A stretch of 64,000 nt of DNA from Orbilia blumenaviensis. Taxonomy: Eukaryota; Ascomycota; Orbiliomycetes; Orbiliales; Orbiliaceae. The DNA lies in assembly GCA_036872755.1 (NCBI GenBank), contig JAVHNS010000008.1, forward strand, positions 992,001-1,056,000. The letters are read 5' to 3'. The notes beneath the pieces are model-generated. The model saw only the letters and a list, made by a program, of their open reading frames with translations. It did no database searches and was not told the DNA's origin. The translations under genes were made by a program, and so were the position numbers. Shown one piece after another: positions 13,616 to 26,010 of the stretch. Numbering within the stretch: position 1 is the stretch's first letter; each line of letters opens with the position of its first letter.

Positions 13616-15582
13616 TCATCTCTCTAGATTTTTTTTAAACTGCAAAAATGGACCAATGGTCTCAGCAGTCAGTTGGTCTCTCGTCTCAAACTCGGTGTAG
13701 CCAGAGATAACGTCCGTCTGCCCGATAGCACGCTTGCTTTCATCGACCCGGATGTCGAAACCATAGACGATTCTAGCAAGTGTGAGCACGAGCTCCATGT
13801 TGGCGAGTGGGCGGCCGATACAGCCACGGGATCCGATTTGGAATGGAATCCAAGCAGATTTTGCAGTAGTGACAGACTCATTTCCAACGATACTCTCGTC
13901 CCAACGATCAGGGTTGAAAATATGAGGGTCGTTGAAGTACTCGGTGTTATGGTGAAGGGCGTATATTGGAACGCCGCAATCCGTACCTGCAGGGATACGG
14001 ATTCCTTGAACAGTATGGTCGACAGTTGTTTCACGCCAGAGAATACCTCCAACAGGGGAACTCATTCTCAAGGCCTCCTCAATAACATGCTTGAGATAAG
14101 AACACGAGTTGATTTTTTGACCTGGCCATATTTGGTTTTCAGAGTCGAAAGTAGAGCGAAGTTCAGCACGCAACTTGTTGAGGATAACAGGGTTGCGACT
14201 AAGGTAGTAGAGAGCTCCAGATAGTGAAGTCGATGTTGTATCGGAACCAGCAATAATCAAAACACGAGCCTCACTCCAAACTTCGTTTATGCTGAGGCGT
14301 TCGCCAGTTTCTGGATCAGTAGCGTCCAAAATCCAACCAAGTATATCCTTGTTAGGGACACCTTGTGCTTTGACGATATCTTCACCAGCAGCCTTCGCAG
14401 CCTCTTGGGCACTTTTCTCTCCAACTAGCTTGGTGCTGAGAGCCAAGAACGCCTTAATGTTCTTGATATCTTGCAAAGACAGGAAGATCAAACGGAAAAA
14501 GCCGCGGAGTTTGAAAAGGATGTTGTTTTTGCCAAAAGCGGGGAGGTGGATCATGACGCCGACACTGCGACTAGCTGACATGATAGCGTCGATAACATAC
14601 GATAGACCGCTTTCGTCCTCCAGGATTTTGAACGGTTGGCCGAATACCAGAGCACCCATGACATCGAATGTGAGACCGGCACCTACGTGCGCGCGCTCGT
14701 TAGGAATCATAACAATTACTAGCCTGGAACAGCAAGAAGGTTTAACTTACACAAACGAGACATATTCTTGGAAACACCCCAGCCATCATCTCCAGCTTCC
14801 TTTGTGAGTATCTCAAGAAACTTGTCGATGCGTTCTTGGACAATGGGCTCATAACTGCGGAGGGCCGCATCACTAAATCCGTGTGCCATAATTCGCCTTC
14901 GCTTCCCATGGAATGATTTGTCAATGGATGAAAAGAGGCTGAAAATATTGCCGCTTAGAAGAAGAGCCTTGTAGCCGGCAGACTTGCGGAGAGGTTTGCT
15001 TGCTCCATAAATGTCTAAAGATTTAATAGATATATAAATAATGTCAATTATCCTACTTCTTAGTAACGGTAATACATAACGAGCAACCTAGCTTACCTTT
15101 AACGGCAACAGCGGAGTTGAATGAGACACGGTTAGGGCCATAACGGACAACGGGGCCTAATCACAATTTGAGGTTAGCTAATCGGGATATATTCATAAGA
15201 TACAAAGGCGGATGGTTCTGACCGTATTTCTTGTGAAGTTCGTAGAGATGATAATGGTGACGTCCAGACCAAGCATGATATCCACCATAGAAGTCTGTGA
15301 TGCGAGCTAAGAATGGCCCGGGGAGAGAAGCAAGTGAGTGGAAATAGAGGTAGTAGATTGATCGGATAATGACCTGAGCATGCACACAATGAGTCTAAAA
15401 GCACTAGATCTGACTATGATTCCATTTCAAGAACGAAACATGTGTAAAATTCCATGCGCGGTATTACTTACATATCCGATGAAGGTGACACAAACTACAA
15501 AAGCAACCGGGAGGACCTGGTCCTTGTTGAAACCGATAGTTTGTGCAAGCATTTTGGAAGTTGGCGTTGATCGCTCAGGCAT
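13616..15582 (-). CDS. Microsomal cytochrome P450 monooxygenase
   Basis: Five exons, 15582-15472, 15373-15223, 15156-15097, 15014-14751 and 14682-13616, give about 550 residues with phase kept throughout. A hydrophobic N-terminal anchor (about residues 19-45) is followed by the fungal hinge YYLYFHSLASLPGPFLARI and the block YGPVVRYGPNRVSFN. The I-helix reads AGSDTTSTS, the ExxR motif is EEALR, the PERF-type motif is FNPDRWDE, and the heme loop is FQIGSRGCIGRPLA with its axial Cys. All P450 landmarks are present, so an active, ER-bound heme-thiolate enzyme is expected. It resembles the broad class annotated as benzoate 4-monooxygenase or isotrichodermin hydroxylase-like, but I cannot name the substrate. 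The start at 15582 was preferred to 15552 because it gives a longer conventional leader; both keep the anchor. No biosynthetic core enzyme lies nearby. Confidence 0.93.
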
Positions 15583-17502
15583 TCGAGGTAGCACAAACCG
15601 GGGCAAGATATCAGTTGGAGTCGAGCAATGGCAACCCAAGCAATAGCACGTCTAGGAACGGACTGAGGAGGATGCCGGTGCGCAAATCCAACTGTGTGGA
15701 CTAGAATAAGAGGGAATGGTTGAGGTCGGTTGATGATGGTCTGATGAAAGTCGTATTTGGGTATTTGTTGAAAAGAGAAGGAGAAGAAGGAAGAAATGAG
15801 AGAAAGTTTTTTTTTTTTTCGATGAGGTTGAAGAACGCCGGTTCGAGTTTGTGTCGACGCTGAGGCTTATGCAAGGAGGACAGGTTCGCAGACCCCAACT
15901 TTATGTGCGGGACAACCCAGCTGCCAATAACGGGCACCCACATTCGCGGAATGGGAAGTTTCGCAGGTGCCCCAGCTCAGCTTGAGCTGCTGACATTTCG
16001 AATTAAGACAGTTGTGTGGCTATATAATTGCGCTATCAAGGCCGAGGTATCCCGCAGAAAATCTTAGCATCCAATATATTCGCCATGGCCGCAGGAGGTG
16101 AACGACTTGGCATACACAATCAATGCAATCACTTGCTGCAACGCCCTGTGAACGAACAGCCATCATCCTGGCCGGAGATACATAATTCCATACTTACCTC
16201 ATTCGATGTCCCGCATTTTAATTTTGTTAGAACTACATTGTTCACTACGTTGCGTGATGTGACGAGCAGCCTTTGAAGTTTACGGTCAGTATGCTGGTGG
16301 ACTATTATAACGAATAAATCGAATAGCAGGCTGGATTACTTCTGGTACCCTTGGAATAGTGATTGACCTTCAACTGCTTATTCAAGGGTCTTCCAGTCGA
16401 GATATGCAGGTTCAGCCCGCGGCTGTCTCCACCCTTGAAAGGTCCGCAGCTGCATCTTTGCTAGGCTTGGCGGATCTCTGCATGTGAATTAGAAAGATCG
16501 CGATTGGACCACTGAAATATATTAGATCGACACTTCCCATTAGGAAAAATATTCCAGATCGTAGGTCAGAGGTATCAATATTTCAAGGGTAGCCTGTTTT
16601 TGTTCTCGTATCTTACATGTATATGTCGCCCGACTTAGAGTCCCAACTTTTCTATTCCTTCACACGACTTCAGCGGCACCTCGGTGGGGAACAGAACAGA
16701 TTACCGAGATACTTTACCCCGGCTTAGGTTCTAAACCAAACTTGCCTAAGCTATGTCCTTATAAGCTTATAAGGTCCGCGAGAAATTGGCAGAAAATTTG
16801 TTCAGCCCTCGAGTAATATATATATATGTATGTGTATATATATTTACCTTCCATACTACGGCTGAGCATGAGACCTCGACAAGTAAACGCCTAAATGCAA
16901 GATAACACTCCATCATGAGACCCCAGGTGGGTCAGTGGCTGATGCCAATTATGGAGCAATGTGTGGTACCGAAATTTGGCGGCACCAAGAGATACCTGTA
17001 ACTTAACCACAGGTAAGTGGATAAGTAAGCTTATAGGTTATGATAATCTGTAAGCTTAGAGAAACCATACCTGAGTAATTCAAACTGGGTTTTGATATGA
17101 TACCTATGGTAACATTACGTACATGGAATGGACCGAATTATTGACATGCTAGGAGAGTCAAATTAAAATACCGACGGCTTGTTAAAGCCTTCCTCAAAGG
17201 CCAGGTGTTGCCCGCCGATGTCCCAACACAATGGTGCTGGTAACAGTAAATTTGCGAGAATGATTTTATCATACAAATCCGCCCCGAACATATTTCATGT
17301 AATTAAATTTGAACATTTATTAATATTTATTTAAAAATACATAGAAAGCAACCATATAGACATACATATAAATAGTATGCTTCTGTGTTCTACATAGTAC
17401 TCCTCTTCGATTTAGGCAACCACTGTTTAAACATTTCTGATATCGAGGGTAGGCATGAACCTTCGCAGTCCATCTTGGTTCTTCTATGCATACACAGGTT
17501 CG
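15583..17502. other. Intergenic region
   Basis: About 1.9 kb upstream of the P450 gene. It is AT-rich toward the right, with TA dinucleotide runs near 16818-16842 and an 18-base perfect palindrome at 16757-16774. No gene with recognisable motifs is seen. Confidence 0.55.
16757..16774. repeat. Perfect 18-bp palindrome
   Basis: The sequence CCTTATAAGCTTATAAGG equals its own reverse complement with no spacer. It lies in non-coding DNA about 1.2 kb upstream of the P450 start. It could be a dimeric binding site or chance in AT-rich DNA; I cannot assign a factor. Confidence 0.7.
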
Positions 17503-17930
17503 CTATATAAGGCGAAACATGTTATCCTTGACCCCCCGACGAAGTCCCACGAACTTCCCGCCCTCCATCTCAAGGGAGCATTCCCCCCCGCCGTCGATAT
17601 CCCTCATTGAGAGTCTCAAAGCCTCGTCTGCTTCTGCGACTGTAAGTCTCTTGACACTAGTTTTCGATTTGTCATCTGCACTTTCGCCGGGCTTCGCTTT
17701 CTGCAGCTCGGTCGGCTTATTCTCAGATAGTTGGGTATTGAATCTTTGCTGCATCTGATGTGGCAGGTATCTTGGTACCACGCCTTGGTATTCGAGCCGA
17801 CAAAAGATATTTTTTCGTAAAGCCCGAAGGCCTTTGTAGTTAATTTTGCTCCTTATCGCCATGCCTTCCAGATATACCTGGTTGCCAATCTCTTTGACAA
17901 AGTTCAGTAGTCGAGAAGGTGCATTCAAAG
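17503..17930 (-). CDS. Hypothetical protein, 3'-terminal exon only
   Basis: An open frame ends in a stop at 17503 and starts at a plausible acceptor (TAG just above 17930). It encodes about 142 residues with a protein-like composition. It begins ALNAPSRLLNFVKEIGN and contains RLEYQGVVPRYLPHQMQQRF, an acidic-basic linker, and near the end EADEALRLSMRDIDGGG. That last motif faintly recalls a ubiquitin-interacting helix, but without the usual acidic lead it is not diagnostic. No ATG near the left end of the frame gives a full start, and I could not find an upstream exon with good splice sites. It may be the last exon of a gene or a decayed fragment. I do not recognise the family. Confidence 0.35.
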
Positions 17931-19965
17931 CCTATGCGCGGCTCTCCAAGCTTTCCTGAAATAAACAATGCTAAGGGCTTAAATCCTACGCAAGGGGGTC
18001 TGTGATAGGATGCTTGAAGTTGGATTGCACAATTTATGAGGTGAAGGGTTCTGGTATGACGTGGGTTATGTGACCCAAGGTTTTGGATGCCATGAAAGCA
18101 GCCTGAGAAGCAATCTCGTGACCGGCTAGGAGAGCTTTTAGGCTGACCGAAAATACAACAGACGGCAACACACCTTAGTTTATCAGACCATGCACGAAGA
18201 CTGTTTGTGTAACTCAAAAGCTTAAACCCTAGGGGTATACTGGTTCAACATTTGCCCTATATAAGGGTCTTGAAATGTTTTTACTAGCCTTCCTTGCATT
18301 CTATCCATGGTAAATCTATATCTCGCCTTTTTATGAGTTCATCACCGATGTCATCGATAGCTTAGACAGCATTGGGAACCCACAGGATTGCTAGGATATG
18401 GTCATAACTACCATCTGGACCACACACTCGGGATAACCGAGTTGACTACTATCAAGCCTGACGGCTCCACCGTATGACATCCTTGGATATATTTGTATGA
18501 CGGTATTGATAAACCTCTGCCCGAACACGTTTGAACTAACATTATAACCAGATTTGTTCAGCCGCCCCTTTCTCTGGGCTCCTAGAAAATGACACTATAT
18601 AATCAAGCATTGGCTTTACTGTGGTGCCAAGTTAGATATACTGCCTTTCAGTAGATTCTTTTATGTATAGGGACCTTGGGAACGTCTTGCTCCTAGTTTT
18701 CTAGATATAGGATGGCCTTCCAATACTAAGCATAGCTGGGTGCTAGAACATTTTGATCTTAAGATAGATACACATTTATGTTAAACATATAAGTACATCC
18801 ACTCCTGACTATAATAGCAGTTCTCCATATCAGCCCTCCGGGTCCAGCTGATCGAATAATATATTTACCACACTTTCGTGTTCGCGGTGAAATATCACAT
18901 TCATGACGCAAGACAGGAGCAGTTCTTTGATATCTTGACTTTTCTGGAAGTTTAATTCAACAACACATACATTCAACAGCTTGCAACATGTTTAACACAC
19001 CGAATAAATATTGGCTACGTGACAGATTAGCGGACCTTGAGGTTTCCAGAACTAGTAACTAAATGGTATACGACGGTATTAACTCTATATATACTAGGTA
19101 TAAACGGTAATCGGAGGCATGTTATCCGTAGCCTAAGTTTTTTGCCTTGAGCCTGAATTTTCATGGCATGTAAACAGGGTGTCCACGGGTAACAGCGGGA
19201 TCTAGCTGCGGGGGAAGAAACCGGAGAATCTCGAAGTATGTTCCTGCATTTTGTCAAAATTCTTCTCGTTTTCATGGATGTCGAGCTGGGACTTATTTAC
19301 AATCCTAGTTTGTACTCGTTACGCAGTAGATCGAATTCGGAACAATTCGATCCGACAGCTCACACCACATGAAGGCCGGGATTTAGATGATTGTGTTGAC
19401 GGCTAAAGTCTTAGAACAAGGTAAAAATCCATCCCCGGTAACGAAATGGTTAAAGCCTGGAACGGAACTCGGAAATACATTTTGCCTTTAGTCACGCATA
19501 AGGTTCGGCGGTGGGTGTGGCGTCCTTGTCTTCGACTTGTCCGAGCTTGTTCTCTGCTACGTTCCCCACAGCACGTCTCGGAAAAAGGCTTCGCTTCGAG
19601 AGTCTCGCACATTGGCGTTCGCGTTATCCAGTGGAACGTGTAAGCTAACGGCTACATAAGAGGCCAATCTTCCGCCTTAGCCTACTCAAGCTTCGGGTTC
19701 AGTCTCGCCGGTTCCACAACCGAGATTGGCGTTTTCTAGCGATCCTACGACATATCTTTGGTTCGGTAGAGTATGATCGGTTTAACTATGCACAGCTTTG
19801 CAACTGGACAGGGATGCTGTTTGGAATCCTGTCCCTCACCAATGATCTGTGGAAACTTGATGAAGGCATTAACAGCTCGGTATGGTCTATAAATATGGTG
19901 ATCTCCTTGTTTTCAAGCTCTTGGTGCCTCAGGCGAGTCCATTGCTTCCACTCCTGTAGTCCAAT
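17931..19965. other. Intergenic region upstream of the mannanase gene
   Basis: About 2 kb, AT-rich in its middle, with no open frame showing known motifs. The right-hand end is the mannanase promoter, including a TATA box at 19888-19895. Confidence 0.55.
19888..19895 (+). promoter_or_regulatory. TATA box of the mannanase gene
   Basis: A consensus TATAAATA lies 78 bases upstream of the ATG at 19966, the spacing expected for a strongly induced secreted-enzyme gene. Known carbon-control sites were not checked systematically. Confidence 0.6.
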
Positions 19966-21404
19966 ATGAAGCTCCAGACAGCATTATCGATCCTGGCTGC
20001 CCTCCAGGCGGTCGCGGTTTCTGCTCTTCCCGCCATCTCAAAACGCGCACCCAACCATGCCGACTTTTGCAGGCCTGTTGGAAGACTCTTTGAGATCGAT
20101 GAGAAGGTCCAATACTTTATGGGAACAAATACTTACTGGATTGGATTCCTCAATAACGATGACGACGTAGACTTGGTCATGAGGCATTTGAAAGAGGTAA
20201 AATCTTAAGACTAATCCACAGTCAGACGTACAGTTACTGATTTAAAATTGCTCAACAGTCGAAAATGAAGGTTCTTCGTGTGTGGGGATTCAATGATGTG
20301 AACGCCATCCCGGAGCCAGGGACTGTTTACTATCAGGCTATGATTCCCGGGCAAGAGCCATACATCAACCTTGGACCTGATGGCCTCCAACGCTTGGATG
20401 TCGTGGTCCATAAGGCTGTTCATTACGGAATCAAATTGATTATCCCCTTTGTTAACAACTGGGTATGTGGACCTGCCTATAGATTTATAACTATGATTAC
20501 ATCTTCGATTGTTTGGGGAGATTAGGCTGATACTTTTATGATTCCAGGGCGATTACGGTGGCATTCAAGCCTACGGAAATTATTTCGGTACCAATGCAAC
20601 TAACTGGTACACATCCGCCCCCGCCCAGGCCCAATACAGAAAATACATCAAGGCCGTCGTTCGCCGATACAAACACTCCAACGCCATTTTCGCTTGGGAA
20701 TTGGGTAACGAGCCCCGATGCAAGGGATGCTCGACCGATATTATCTACAACTGGGCCAAGTCTACCAGCGAGTATATCAAGTCCTTGGACAGTAGACACA
20801 TGGTTGCTCTCGGTGACGAGGGTTGGTTAGTCTCTGGTGGCGACGGGGCCTATCCTTACCAGGGAGGTGAAGGTGTCGATTTCGAGAGGAATTTGAGCAT
20901 TGAGACTTTGGATTTTGGCACTTTCCACCAGTGGCCACATGCATGTGAGTACTAGTCTAGCCCATTTGATGGCAATCTACGGATCGGAAAAAAAAAAAAA
21001 ACTCTGACCTTTTTTTAGGGAGCATGCCATACGAATGGGGCTCGCAATGGATCAAAGAGCATGATGAAATTGGCAAGAGGGTCGGTAAGCCAGTTGTTCT
21101 TGAGGAGTACGGAGATATCTCTGCAAACCACACTGCAACAAGATTGCCCTGGCTCGATACCGTCTATTATGATACTCGTAAGTACCTTTGAGGCTCTGAA
21201 AATCCCGCATCAAAGCCTCGGAAAACAGCGCTAATAAATATTTTTTTTTCAGAAATCGCTGGAGACATGTATTGGCAATATGCTGATTTCCTGTCTGATG
21301 GCCCATCACCAGACGACGGAAACGCCGTTTACTACGGTACCCCAGACTACAAGCCTCTCGTTATTGATCATGCCGCTCGTATGGTTGCAAAGCCTGTGGT
21401 TTAG
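19966..21404 (+). CDS. Secreted GH5 mannan endo-1,4-beta-mannosidase
   Basis: Five exons, 19966-20196, 20259-20462, 20548-20944, 21019-21177 and 21253-21404, give about 380 residues, normal for catalytic-domain-only fungal mannanases. It should hydrolyse internal beta-1,4-mannosyl bonds in plant mannans outside the cell. A signal peptide (residues 1 to about 20) ends near [10 protein letters not shown], with a Lys-Arg site that could be a propeptide cut. Family blocks are [25 protein letters not shown], and [12 protein letters not shown] with acid/base Glu200. VVLEEYGD carries the nucleophile Glu (306-307). Others are the substrate-binding block TFHQWPHAW, completed across an intron, and GDMYWQYAD. 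There is no carbohydrate-binding module or linker. All catalytic residues are present. Subfamily GH5_7 is the likely placement. Confidence 0.96.
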
Positions 21405-22569
21405 AATGCATTACGTTATCGGGGCCACTTTATTGCCTTAAGCTTGAATATGTTAAAGATATGAGTCTGTACGATATATATAGCATTTTTGGCAGGCGTA
21501 CCTAAATTTATGGCGTCAAGTAGCTTCTAGGCAGTGTTTCTATAAACTCCTAGCCCTCTATTTTTTTTATTTTTTTTTTATAAGCTAGGGCTCGTGTATA
21601 GATTTTATGTATACTTACATCGGGTGGCACTAAGAAAATGACGTTTTAACATGCATCTGGGAACCTCCAAGAATACTGGTATAGTCTCAGATGGCTCTGA
21701 AATACACCTCCGGACACCGCGCGCACCGAGCGCTCATGTTAATTCAGTCACCAGGGGCCATTACATTAAATTTCCTCGTATTCGCTTGTCTTGGTAGGAG
21801 TGGCACAAAGCTGGGATGACGTTGATGAGCAAACGGTTCCCGCGGCCTCCGTCTCACTCAAGCGGACATCTTAGCCTCCATCATCATACACCATGCATCG
21901 GGCCATTTCGCAAAAAAATGATCTGAGTTAATGTTACGCGCGCATCTGCAGATTCGTGTATATGTGCTATATACATACCCATTTGCTTTCAAAAAAGCAT
22001 CGAGGGCAACTCCCCCACAAACCTAAGATCTCTTGTGCATTTAAAGTTATATTTTATAATTGAAGCTTAGATATCTAGATTTGATGTACAAACGTAGGCA
22101 TGAATGAAAGCTAGTCGACATCCAGGCAGTGAGTATTTGGTCGTGTCAAAACCCAACAGAAACAACACAATTGTCGAATTGGGATTGGACTAGTTACCTT
22201 GCGCAAGCTCGTGCACTGAATATATATGCTCCGCGTTAATCCATTTTCACGGTTTATCAGTTGCCAATAGATGAACCTATGAGACCGGAGCTTATTACTA
22301 GGTGTCGGTAGATTTTCTTGAATTTGAGCGCACGAGACTTCTATGAGTAATTTTTCATTTATCCAATTCATACTGTGAATTGATCTCGTATCACGCGGGC
22401 AAAATCGGAATTGTTGATTTAGTCAGCAAGAGGTATCGGCCAAAAAAGGTCCCGATGAATCCTGATGTGTCCTACCCAACCTATCAGAAAAACTCAGTAT
22501 ATAATACACAGAAATTTTCTAGACTTCAGTTTTCAGGCGACCTCACTCAGCATCCTCCATAGCTTGAAG
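21405..22569. other. Intergenic region
   Basis: This holds the 3' flank of the mannanase gene and the promoter of the next P450 gene. T-rich tracts lie near 21560-21580. No gene is seen. Confidence 0.6.
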
Positions 22570-24311
22570 ATGGCCCTTTCACTTTCTGGATTTGTTCTGG
22601 GGGACCTGCCTCAGCAACTTCTTCGATGTCTTGAATCAACGTCTGTAGGCGAATTACTTCAATATGCTGTCGCATTTGGAGGCGCATCCGTTTTATCATG
22701 CATATTCGTCTATATCCCTGTGAGATTTATCTACCGGGTGTACTTTCACCCTCTGGCCGGTATTCCCGGGCCTAAATTTCAGCTGATATCTACCTATTTC
22801 TCCCGGATATACTGGACTTCACCCAAACACAGATGGACCTTCTTGTTCAGGTTGGAAGGTTGGCATGAGAAATATGGTACAAATCACCTGGTCTGCCCTC
22901 CTGTCTATATTTATGGTAGTTGACGCCTTAAGTACACGGATTCTGTAGGTCCGATTGTTAGAACGGCGCCCAATATGATTCACTTCAATGATATAGATTC
23001 CTATAATCAGTATGTATTTGCTAGAATACCCATCATAGTAGATCTCTAAGGAAAGAGCTGAATCTCATCGGATATCACAGAGTATTCAAAGTGGGAACAA
23101 AATTCCCCAAATCAGCCTCGCTCTACACCAACCCGACAACCAAGGGATCTCTTCTCAATATCACCGATTTCCATGAAGCCCATCTTCGTCGCAGTGCGCT
23201 ACAACCATATTTTTCGAAGCAATCAGTAAGGAAACTGGAGGGCTTAATCAGCACCAAAGTTACGAAGTTCCTCGACCGCCTCAATGACATGGATACAATT
23301 AATATAAGTAGAGGCTTCAGATGCCTTGCTTGCGACGTCATTACCACTTACTCCTACGAAAAGTGTTTTGAGGCTCTGGAAGATCCTGAGTTTGCCCCGG
23401 ACTGGTTTCGTGCCTTCGAGGCCCTCCTTGATGCCCCACCAATTGCAGAAATCTTTCCTTTTTTCATGCCACTTTTCACATGGCTCTTTGAAAATTTGGA
23501 CAGGAGCACTATACGCAAAATTTCACCTAGTGTATCGGCCGTGTTAGATTTTACGGACCAGTGTCGCGGAGCTGTTATGCGACAGAAGACAAGGTGGGAT
23601 GCGGGAGAGACAGATATGGTCACAATATTCGCACAACTGTTCCAGGACGACCTAAAGAAAGGCAGGAAAGCATCGACGGATGAGGAACTAACAGCAGACG
23701 CCCTCTTGACTATCTCTGCTGGCATGGATACAACAGGGCATACACTTACCCTAGCGACATTCTACCTTGTAAAAAATCCTGATATTCAGGGAAAACTGCT
23801 CGGCGAGCTGAAGACGGTCATGAAACATCCCAGGGACGACGTAAGCGAAGAAACATTAGAACGCCTTCCATTTTTGCAAGCATGCTTGAAAGAGTCGCTC
23901 CGGTTCTCACACGGGGTCCCAGGACCGTTGCCAAGAGACGTGCCTTCAGGGGGGGCTACAATTTTAGGAAACTACTTACCGCCAGGAACAATTGTTACAG
24001 CTTCGCACTACCTTTACCATACAAATCCAAATATATTTCCCGAGCCATTAAAGTTTAATCCGGAGCGATGGTTAGCAGAGGACACAAGGGAGCTGGAGAG
24101 GTATTTTATGCCGTTCAGTCGAGGAGCAAGGGTGTGTATTGGGCTGAACTTGGCATGGGGTGAATTGTCATTAACGTTGGCAAGATTGATACGAAGATAT
24201 GAAATCAGTTTTTCAAATGATTTTAAGGATGAGAATATGGAGTGGAAACCAATGTTTGTCCCAATTACCAAGGGACCTTTATTGGTTACTGTGAGAGAAA
24301 GGAGAGAGTAG
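22570..24311 (+). CDS. Cytochrome P450 monooxygenase
   Basis: Three exons, 22570-22876, 22949-23009 and 23081-24311, give about 532 residues. The first ATG after in-frame stops is used. A hydrophobic anchor (about residues 30-55) leads into the hinge YRVYFHPLAGIPGPKFQLIS. The short second exon carries PIVRTAPNMIHFND, and splicing creates SYNQVFKVGTKFPK, typical for this class. The I-helix reads AGMDTTGHTLTL, ExxR is KESLR, the PERF-type motif is FNPERW, and the heme loop is FSRGARVCIGLNLA with the axial Cys. The protein resembles enzymes annotated as trichodiene oxygenase-like or benzoate-hydroxylase-like; the substrate cannot be told. It shares little local sequence with the P450 at 13.6-15.6 kb beyond the family motifs, so the two are not a recent tandem duplicate. 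Confidence 0.94.
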
Positions 24312-26010
24312 CTCCTCGAGCCTATCGTTTTCCCTCTTGCCCCCTTCTTATTCCTCCTTCCCCTCTCTTTGTCAATAGGGGTATCTGGCTCAAGTTTCAT
24401 TCCCTACTATATATAGATTCGCCTACACATCTCTTCTATAACTGTTTTACTTAACGTCTCTTCTTTTTTGGATCTATTAATTATCACTGCTTTTGATGGC
24501 CGATGGATCAAGGCCGCTACCTACACTGTACGTTTACGTGCATACGTGCATACATAGATCAAGTACCACGCCAGCTATTGTAGCATCATATAGGTCTCGT
24601 ATTTGAATATTCGCACGATATTTTTTCTAGGGTTGCAGTTCGTCTTACTCTAGTGATCGACTTGTCTAGTGTATTGCTGACTTATTCGCGCTTATAGCAG
24701 GTCGCCTGCATGGCATAGACCGAGGTCTATATGCATATGTTATGTTATGGGAGGCAAATTGCGGACTTGCCCATAATCGCTTATTGCAGGAGTTTAGGAT
24801 TGATATGAGGTGCGATGATTATCGAAAACTTTGGTAAGGGTGTATTTTTTATTTGAGTATTCAATATTGATATTTATACCTAATATCCAGGTGTACATGT
24901 GTATATATGACTGTAGATTATAACCCGAACTTTGGGTCCCACGGGATGGCCTTGGAATGATGCCGAAGGGTCGTGAAACATATCTGAGCATGAGTTTGAT
25001 TGCAACACAAGCTGTCATTCCCCTTTGAGAACGAACTTAGACCAGGGTTCCAACAAGACCAGACCAGGGTATGAATTTTGCCCAAGATCATGCAAGCCTT
25101 ACAAGGCATGCCTAAGGGGCTCAAGAGAAATATATATCCGGAAATCCCCTTTCTGGTTTCCCACTAGGTCCTGTCTTCGGTGCCTTCTTAGACCTCTCTA
25201 GAACACTAGAATGCAGCATTCTGTCTCATATTATGCTCACGCTGACTTTCTCTATTTTCGCAAAGTGTGCTTAGCTTATGCGTCGGTTGATACCGAAAGA
25301 GGTTTCTGGAGTTAGTAAACCTCGTGCGAGCCATCCATTTTATCTCTAAATCTCCAGATGTGGAAGCGAAATATCTATATATCGTTTTCCTACGGGAAAC
25401 TTTGATTCTGCCTATTTCTACTGTTAGAATTTATGTAATCTACCAATCAGCTCCGTATAACTGTGCGCCTTACAAACACCGCCTTCGGTAGTTCCGTCGA
25501 CCCCCGTAAGTTTAATATCTGACAAGTTTTGCGACATCTGCAATCCTACCCTATTTGAAGATTAGCTTCTACTTTGGTACCAATCGGATCTTAAGGTGCC
25601 GACTGCAAGCGTCAAAAAAAGTAGTTTGCAACACCCCCCGATCAATTGAGGAGGTCGGAAAACTTGGAGCAGCCTTGGAGCCTCTGGTATGCAGTCGAAT
25701 ATTTGCAGAAGCATACGTATGCCCGCTTGGATCCGAGGCTGAGCGTCGATATATCACTTTAATTTCGTTTCCCGGCCCGTCGGCGGGAAACTCTGACCAC
25801 AAACGAGGTACGAGTTACAAAATACCAATTTTATTTAATTTCGGCAGGGGCCGAACGAAGCGGTCGCAAATACCTTTTTTCGTTACTACTTTTAAATTTT
25901 ATTCGCTTCGATTCAACGACTCCATATATTTTCTCTTTGGATTTATTTTCATATTCTTTTCACAGCCATTTAGGATCTTTTTCTTCAGTTTAGATTTGGT
26001 AATTAAAGGG
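24312..26010. other. Intergenic region and leader of the phospholipase gene
   Basis: About 1.7 kb. The frame from 25555 to 26010 stays open into the phospholipase gene, but it has no family similarity and precedes a clear signal-peptide start, so it is treated as leader. A T-rich tract lies at 25870-25990. No other gene is seen. Confidence 0.55.

Noticed and set aside
25555..26010. N-terminal extension of the phospholipase frame
   Set aside because: The frame is open but lacks family similarity and precedes a clean ATG with a signal peptide; treated as leader.
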